From: Pantoea sp. Ep11b
Lineage (GTDB): Bacteria; Pseudomonadota; Gammaproteobacteria; Enterobacterales; Enterobacteriaceae
Length of the DNA stretch: 64,000 nucleotides
Direction of reading: 5' to 3'
Assembly (NCBI RefSeq): GCF_040783975.1
Contig: NZ_CP160631.1
Span: 3,534,001 to 3,598,000 of the forward strand
Below are positions 57,334-64,000 of the stretch, in pieces. Within the stretch, counting starts at the first letter, position 1; the number at the start of each line of letters is the position of its first letter. The position numbers were made by a program, and so were the translations under genes. The notes beneath the pieces were generated by a model. It worked only from the letters and a program-made list of their open reading frames with translations, made no database searches and was not told the DNA's origin.

Positions 57334-58227
57334 TCAGGCCCGCGGATGGTGTTGTTGATGCAACTGACGCAGGCGCTCAGTCGCAACATGCGTATAAATC
57401 TGGGTGGTGGAGAGATCGCTGTGTCCCAGCAGCATCTGTACGACACGCAGATCGGCACCGTGGTTCAGCAGATGGGTCGCAAAGGCATGGCGCATCACAT
57501 GTGGCGATAACTTTTCGCTGTCGATGCCCGCCAGCGTGGCGTAATGCTTGATGCGGTGCCAGAAGGTCTGCCGCGTCATCTGCTGCGCCCGGTTGCTGGG
57601 AAACATCACGTCCAGCGTCTGGCCATTAAGCAGCCACGGGCGACCATGTTCCATATATTGCTCCAGCCAGTAAACCGCTTCTTCACCTAAAGGCACCAGA
57701 CGCTCCTTATCCCCTTTACCGATGACGCGGACGACGCCCTGGCGCAGGCTGATATCGCTGAGCGTCAGACCGGTCAGTTCGGAAACGCGCAGTCCGGTGG
57801 CGTAGAGCAGCTCCAGCATCGCCTTGTCACGCAGCTCCAGCGGAATATTAGGATCGGGCGCCTGCAGCAGCCGTTCAACCTGCGCCTCAGTGAGATCTTT
57901 CGGCAGCCGCTGTGGCAGTTTCGGCGCGGAAAGCAGCGCGCTGGGATCGTCCGGGCGCAGCTTTTCGCGGTAAAGATACTGAAACAGGCGACGCATCGCG
58001 CTCAGCAGACGCGCTGAGCTGGTCGCCTTGTAGCCGCCCTCCAGCCGTTCGGCCAGAAACTGCTGCAGATCCAGCGGCGTCACGCTGAGAAGTGTCAGCC
58101 CGTGATGCGCCAGCCAGCCGGTCAGCGTCTGCAGATCCTGACGATAGGAGGCGAGCGTGTTCTGCGCCAGATTGCGTTCAATCCAGAGCGCATCGAGAAA
58201 CTGTTCTGTCAGTTCGCTGTCCTGCAC
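57334..58227 (-). CDS. xerD: Site-specific tyrosine recombinase XerD
   Basis: Acts with XerC at dif to resolve chromosome dimers, activated by FtsK. 297 aa. N-terminal core-binding domain (about 1-100). The catalytic residues are Arg147 ([11 protein letters not shown]), Lys171 ([11 protein letters not shown]), His243 and Arg246 ([10 protein letters not shown]), His269 (LLGHSDLS) and the nucleophile Tyr278 (IYTHV). It is first gene of xerD-dsbC-recJ and divergent from fldB. Confidence 0.98.
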   Translation of the reverse strand: MQDSELTEQFLDALWIERNLAQNTLASYRQDLQTLTGWLAHHGLTLLSVTPLDLQQFLAERLEGGYKATSSARLLSAMRRLFQYLYREKLRPDDPSALLSAPKLPQRLPKDLTEAQVERLLQAPDPNIPLELRDKAMLELLYATGLRVSELTGLTLSDISLRQGVVRVIGKGDKERLVPLGEEAVYWLEQYMEHGRPWLLNGQTLDVMFPSNRAQQMTRQTFWHRIKHYATLAGIDSEKLSPHVMRHAFATHLLNHGADLRVVQMLLGHSDLSTTQIYTHVATERLRQLHQQHHPRA

Positions 58228-58329
58228 GTTATCTCCGCCGTCTGGTGTAAAATCATGCTCATTATGCCTGATTCAGCGGTGCTTCTGGTACAATTGCGCC
58301 AGAGTCAGTATTTACAGAGTGTTATCTGC

Positions 58330-58848
58330 ATGAAAATCGGTCTTTTTTACGGTTCCAGTACCTGTTACACCGAAATCGTAGCGGAGAAAATTCGCGATTT
58401 CATTGGCGAAGAGTTAGTGACGCTGCACAACGTGAAAGATGATGATCCGCGCCTGATGGAGCAGTACGACTTGCTGATCATGGGCATCCCGACCTGGGAT
58501 TTCGGTGAGCTGCAGGAGGACTGGGAGGCGATCTGGTCACAGCTCCCCGCGCTGAACCTGCAGAATAAGATCGTCGCGCTATATGGCATGGGCGATCAGA
58601 TTGGCTATGGCGAGTGGTTTTTAGATGCGCTCGGAATGCTGCACGATCTGCTGAAGCCGATGGGCGTGCGTTTTGTCGGTTACTGGCCGCTTGAAGGCTA
58701 TGAGTTCACCAGTCCAAAACCGCTCAGTGCCGATGGTTCACAGTTTGTGGGTCTGGCGCTGGATGATGTGAATCAGTTTGAGATCACTGATGAGCGTGTA
58801 GAGCAGTGGTGCGAACAGGTGCTGACCGAAACCGCCGCGTTGCTGTAG
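58330..58848 (+). CDS. fldB: Flavodoxin 2 FldB
   Basis: A 172-aa long-chain flavodoxin, an FMN electron carrier. The phosphate-binding loop is [10 protein letters not shown] (residues 8-17), with the isoalloxazine loops [12 protein letters not shown] and [15 protein letters not shown] 58330 (MKIGLFYGS) is set by the family; the open frame continues upstream without homology. It is divergent from xerD; SoxRS control is known in E. coli but I did not identify a soxbox. Confidence 0.96.
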   Translation: MKIGLFYGSSTCYTEIVAEKIRDFIGEELVTLHNVKDDDPRLMEQYDLLIMGIPTWDFGELQEDWEAIWSQLPALNLQNKIVALYGMGDQIGYGEWFLDALGMLHDLLKPMGVRFVGYWPLEGYEFTSPKPLSADGSQFVGLALDDVNQFEITDERVEQWCEQVLTETAALL

Positions 58849-58910
58849 CGCCCCTCCTGCCGGACGCAGGCCGGTGAAAGATCGTCACCCTTTTGTCCGC
58901 CAGACGGCCT

Positions 58911-59321
58911 TTAGTATTGCGCCTTGCTGAAGCAGCAGGCCCGTAATGCCCGCCATTCACCAGGCTGCATGCTGTCCTGCATCAGCCACCAGCGCAGGAC
59001 TTCACCCTGCTCGTTCTTCGCCACCAGCAGTACGCCAATCGGCAACCAGCGCAGTGGCTGTACGGGCCGGAAGCGTTTTCCCTGCCAGATCCAGCAGTGC
59101 ACGCTTTCCCGCTGCAGCACACCGCGCCGTTGCGTCAGGCGCTGGTAGCTTTGCCAGCCTTCCGCCAGCAACAGCAGCATCACCGCCCCTTTGAAAAGCC
59201 CCTCCCCGACCGGCAGCGTCAGCAGCCCTGTGCCCGTCACGGCGGCTGCCAGCCAGGCGCACAGCAATCCATACGCCAGCCGGGAGGGTCGCAGATCACA
59301 TTGCCACGGGGCCGCGATCAT
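58911..59321 (-). CDS. ygfX: YgfX (CptA) family inner-membrane protein
   Basis: A 136-aa protein with two adjacent transmembrane segments (about residues 17-55) and a soluble C-terminal part ([11 protein letters not shown]..., ending in [12 protein letters not shown]). It matches E. coli YgfX by size, layout and position. In E. coli it was described as a toxin affecting MreB/FtsZ, with SdhE as antitoxin; this role is disputed. It overlaps the sdhE 3' end by 26 bp. Confidence 0.85.
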   Translation of the reverse strand: MIAAPWQCDLRPSRLAYGLLCAWLAAAVTGTGLLTLPVGEGLFKGAVMLLLLAEGWQSYQRLTQRRGVLQRESVHCWIWQGKRFRPVQPLRWLPIGVLLVAKNEQGEVLRWWLMQDSMQPGEWRALRACCFSKAQY

Positions 59322-59562
59322 GGTTGCGCTGCTGGATCAGATTCACCATCCGCTTAAGCTCAGGATCTTTTGGCTCACCGTGATTCATCAGCCAGTTAAA
59401 CAGATCGGGATCGTCACTCTTCAGCAGGGCCACAAAGACCCGCTTATCGGTGTCGCTCAGCGTGTCATACTCAAATTTGAAGAACGGCATAATCGCCACA
59501 TCCAGTTCCAGCATGCCGCGACGGCAGGCCCACTGAATACGTGATTTATCATTAATATCCAT
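59296..59562 (-). CDS. sdhE: FAD assembly factor SdhE
   Basis: An 88-aa protein promoting covalent flavinylation of succinate dehydrogenase (SdhA) and fumarate reductase. It has the signature RGMLELD (RGxxE motif, residues 15-21) and the helical-bundle segment [13 protein letters not shown]. It is upstream of and overlapping ygfX, and divergent from ygfZ, the standard enteric arrangement. Confidence 0.95.
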   Translation of the reverse strand: MDINDKSRIQWACRRGMLELDVAIMPFFKFEYDTLSDTDKRVFVALLKSDDPDLFNWLMNHGEPKDPELKRMVNLIQQRNHDRGPVAM

Positions 59563-59788
59563 GCATCAGTTTCCACAGTTCACAACGTGGCGCCTAGTGT
59601 AACCTGGTTTAATACGGCTCGCAGGCGCGGCGTCGCACGCTGTGCAACCTGCCACATTTCAGGCCGGATCTTTTCAGGGTTATCACGCCTTTTGTGCGCC
59701 GTTTTCCGTAAACAGGTTGCATTGCCAGTCGGCTCTTTTAACATTGAAGAAACTGTTCCGGATGAACCTTCTTATACAGGATATCTCC

Positions 59789-60775
59789 ATGCCCACTTTT
59801 ACTTTACCGCCGCGCCAGCCTGCCGCGTCGTCCCGTCTGCCATTAACCCTGATGTCACTGGATAACTGGGCACTGGTTTCCATCACCGGTGCCGATAGCA
59901 CCGCTTACCTGCAGGGTCAGCTGACGCTGGATGTCGCCGCACTGGATAGTGATCACCACGCGCCCGCCGCACACTGCGATGCCAAAGGCAAGATGTGGAG
60001 CAGCCTGCGCCTGTTCCATCGCGGTGAGGGCTATGCCTATCTGATCCGCCGTGCACTGCGCGACACCCAGCTGACCGAATTAAAGAAATATGCTGTCTTT
60101 TCGAAAGTGACAATGGTCGCCGACGATGAGTCAGTCGTGCTGGGCGTGGCCGGTTTTCAGGCGCGCGCCGCGCTGACCACTCTGTTTGACAGCCTGCCCG
60201 ACAGCGAAAAACCGGTGGTGCAGCAGGGAGAGACTACGCTGCTCTGGTTCGCGCACCCGGCAGAACGTTTTCTGATTGTCACCTCGCAGGCCGTGGCGGA
60301 GACGCTGAAGCAGAAGCTCAACGACGATGCGCAGTTCAATGACAGTCAGCAGTGGCTGGCGCTGGATATTGAAGCGGGGATCCCGGTGATCGAGCCCGCG
60401 ACCAGCGTGCAGTTCATTCCGCAGGCCACTAACCTGCAGGCGCTGGATGCCATCAGCTTTAAAAAGGGCTGCTATGCCGGTCAGGAGATGGTGGCCCGGG
60501 CCAAATATCGCGGTGCCAATAAGCGCGCACTTTACTGGCTGGCGGGTCAGGCGAGCCATCTTCCCGAGGCGAATGGCTCACTGGAGCTTCAGATGGGCGA
60601 TCGCTGGCGTCGTACCGGCAGCGTACTGGCTGCGGTGCAGTTAGATGACGGCACCAGCTGGGTTCAGGTGGTGCTTAACAACGATCTGGAGCCGGATAGC
60701 GTGCTGCGGGTCGAAGGTGATGAGGGCGGCCACCTGACCATTCAGCCGCTGCCCTATTCGCTGGATGAGGGCTGA
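59789..60775 (+). CDS. ygfZ: tRNA-modifying protein / Fe-S cluster factor YgfZ
   Basis: A 328-aa folate-binding GcvT-like protein that assists assembly or repair of some Fe-S enzymes (e.g. MiaB) and affects tRNA thiomethylation. The hallmark K-G-C-Y-A-G-Q-E motif is present in [23 protein letters not shown] 59789 ([10 protein letters not shown]) with AGGA upstream is chosen; the open frame upstream to 59642 has no homology. It is divergent from sdhE. Confidence 0.95.
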   Translation: MPTFTLPPRQPAASSRLPLTLMSLDNWALVSITGADSTAYLQGQLTLDVAALDSDHHAPAAHCDAKGKMWSSLRLFHRGEGYAYLIRRALRDTQLTELKKYAVFSKVTMVADDESVVLGVAGFQARAALTTLFDSLPDSEKPVVQQGETTLLWFAHPAERFLIVTSQAVAETLKQKLNDDAQFNDSQQWLALDIEAGIPVIEPATSVQFIPQATNLQALDAISFKKGCYAGQEMVARAKYRGANKRALYWLAGQASHLPEANGSLELQMGDRWRRTGSVLAAVQLDDGTSWVQVVLNNDLEPDSVLRVEGDEGGHLTIQPLPYSLDEG

Positions 60776-60838
60776 TTTCGCCCGCAGGTCCTTCCACTCT
60801 GTGGAGGGGCCAGCCCGGCTCAGCGGAACAGGGCTGGG

Positions 60839-61504
60839 TCAGCGTACATAGAAGTAGATGGCGCAGAAATGGCAGAGACTGCCTCCCAGCACAAATCCAT
60901 GCCAGATCGCGTGATTATAGGGAATACGCCGCGCCACATAGAAAATCACCCCGAGCGAGTAGACTATCCCGCCCGCCGCCAGCAGCCAGACGCAGCCCGC
61001 CGGCAGGATCATCGCCAGCTGATAAACCACAATCAGCGACAGCCACCCCATGCAGAGATAGGTCACCAGCGAGAGCGCCTTAAAACGCTCGGCTATCGTG
61101 AGCTTGAACAGCACGCCTGCCAGCGCCAGCAGCCAGATGACGGCCATCAATCCGTAGGCCAGCGGCGTCCGCAGACCGACCAGCAGAAACGGCGTATAGG
61201 TACCGGCGATCAGCAGATAGATGGCGCAGTGATCCAGCTTTTTCAGCCAGGGCCTGACCGGGCCATTGGGGATCGCATGGTAGAGCGTCGACGCCAGAAA
61301 CAGCAGGATCATACTGCCGCCATAGAGGCTGTAACTGATAAACGTCAGCGTATCCGCCTGCCTTTCAGCGGCCTGATGCAGCATCAGCAGCAGTCCGACG
61401 ATGCCGAAAAGGCAGCCGAGACCGTGACTGATACTGTTGGCGATTTCTTCTGCGAACCAGTCGCCCGCAGCAGACCGGGTTTTATGAGAGAGCGTCGTGG
61501 TCAT
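60839..61504 (-). CDS. trhA: PAQR/hemolysin III family membrane protein TrhA (YqfA)
   Basis: A 221-aa protein with seven transmembrane helices. PAQR/HlyIII motifs: [12 protein letters not shown] at the N-terminus, [11 protein letters not shown] (helix 2-3), [17 protein letters not shown] and a C-terminal [14 protein letters not shown], giving the conserved Ser/His/Asp metal-site residues. In E. coli TrhA is linked to membrane-energy homeostasis. It is convergent with ygfZ. Confidence 0.92.
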   Translation of the reverse strand: MTTTLSHKTRSAAGDWFAEEIANSISHGLGCLFGIVGLLLMLHQAAERQADTLTFISYSLYGGSMILLFLASTLYHAIPNGPVRPWLKKLDHCAIYLLIAGTYTPFLLVGLRTPLAYGLMAVIWLLALAGVLFKLTIAERFKALSLVTYLCMGWLSLIVVYQLAMILPAGCVWLLAAGGIVYSLGVIFYVARRIPYNHAIWHGFVLGGSLCHFCAIYFYVR

Positions 61505-61670
61505 TTCCCTATCCTGAACAACATTAGCGCGAGGTCACGCCTTCCAGCGTAACCAACAAATTTTTCAGTGTACAGCTGTACGCTAAAAATTTCTGATGTG
61601 ATTCTCTGCCGCTAAACCGCACGCCAAATCTGATAAACTAGCCGCCGGTCAACTGTTCAACGAGTCATTC

Positions 61671-63942
<2,272 letters not shown>

Positions 63943-64000
63943 TCCCCCGCCGCCGGGCTGCGCGGATTAACGGCCGCCGGCAGCGTCAATGATGCTGCCG

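Noticed and set aside
57334..58227. XerD-like gene as a phage or island integrase
   Set aside because: Length, catalytic residues and the xerD-dsbC-recJ context identify the housekeeping recombinase.
58911..59562. SdhE/YgfX as a toxin-antitoxin module
   Set aside because: SdhE is established as an FAD assembly factor and the pair is universal in enterics; the toxin claim is disputed, so it is not reported as a defence system.

Overview
The window is a chromosomal segment of a member of the Enterobacterales. I infer Erwiniaceae, most likely Pantoea or a close relative. Almost every protein outside one block is full length and closely similar to its E. coli counterpart, and gene order follows the E. 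coli 63-65 min region: csrB-syd-queF-ppnN-xni-rlmM-ygdD-gcvA-gcvB-ygdI-csdA-csdE-tcdA-mltA-metZWV-amiC-argA-recD-recB-ptrA-recC-ppdC-ygdB-ppdB-ppdA-thyA-lgt-ptsP-rppH-mutH-ygdQ-ygdR-tas, then lysA-lysR, then lysS-prfB-recJ-dsbC-xerD-fldB-ygfX-sdhE-ygfZ-trhA-bglA. The genus is inference, because no rRNA or other marker gene is present.

Layout. Positions 1-461 hold the 5' part of the CsrA-sequestering RNA CsrB (minus strand, cut by the window edge) and its upstream UvrY-type box. 462-14606 carries housekeeping genes for nucleotide and queuosine metabolism, rRNA and tRNA modification and Fe-S/sulfur trafficking, together with the GcvA/GcvB pair, three identical initiator tRNAs, cell-wall enzymes and argA behind a tandem ARG box. 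14658-26409 is the RecBCD helicase-nuclease with protease III encoded inside the cluster. 26511-28189 is a four-gene pseudopilin (prepilin peptidase-dependent) set, followed upstream by thyA-lgt and by ptsP-rppH. The gap 33099-33782 between rppH and mutH has no gene but several DnaA boxes. By position and content it is the DnaA-reactivating locus DARS2.

36826-41839 diverges from E. coli: a GNAT acetyltransferase, lysA/lysR, an MFS exporter and a small trypsin-like lipoprotein. 41877-51378 is the real accessory region: a complete chaperone-usher fimbrial operon on the minus strand, visibly richer in A+T. In transcription order it encodes the major pilin, a second pilin, the usher, the chaperone, four minor pilins and a two-domain tip adhesin, with the P/MR-P (pi-clade-like) order. 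About 1 kb upstream lies a LuxR-type regulator, and between them is a perfect nine-copy AGGAGAG heptanucleotide tract, a strong phase-variation candidate. A 13-bp hairpin separates the major pilin from the rest of the operon. No integrase or transposase is visible.

52001-63942 returns to the conserved backbone: lysS, prfB with its programmed +1 frameshift, recJ, dsbC, xerD, fldB, the SdhE/YgfX pair, ygfZ, trhA, and an RpiR-type regulator beside bglA. Regulatory RNA and DNA elements (CsrB, GcvB, ARG boxes, DARS2, RF2 frameshift site) are unusually well represented. The items most worth follow-up are the fimbrial region with its heptamer tract, the unusual start of ppdC, and the small serine-protease-like lipoprotein beside the fimbriae.
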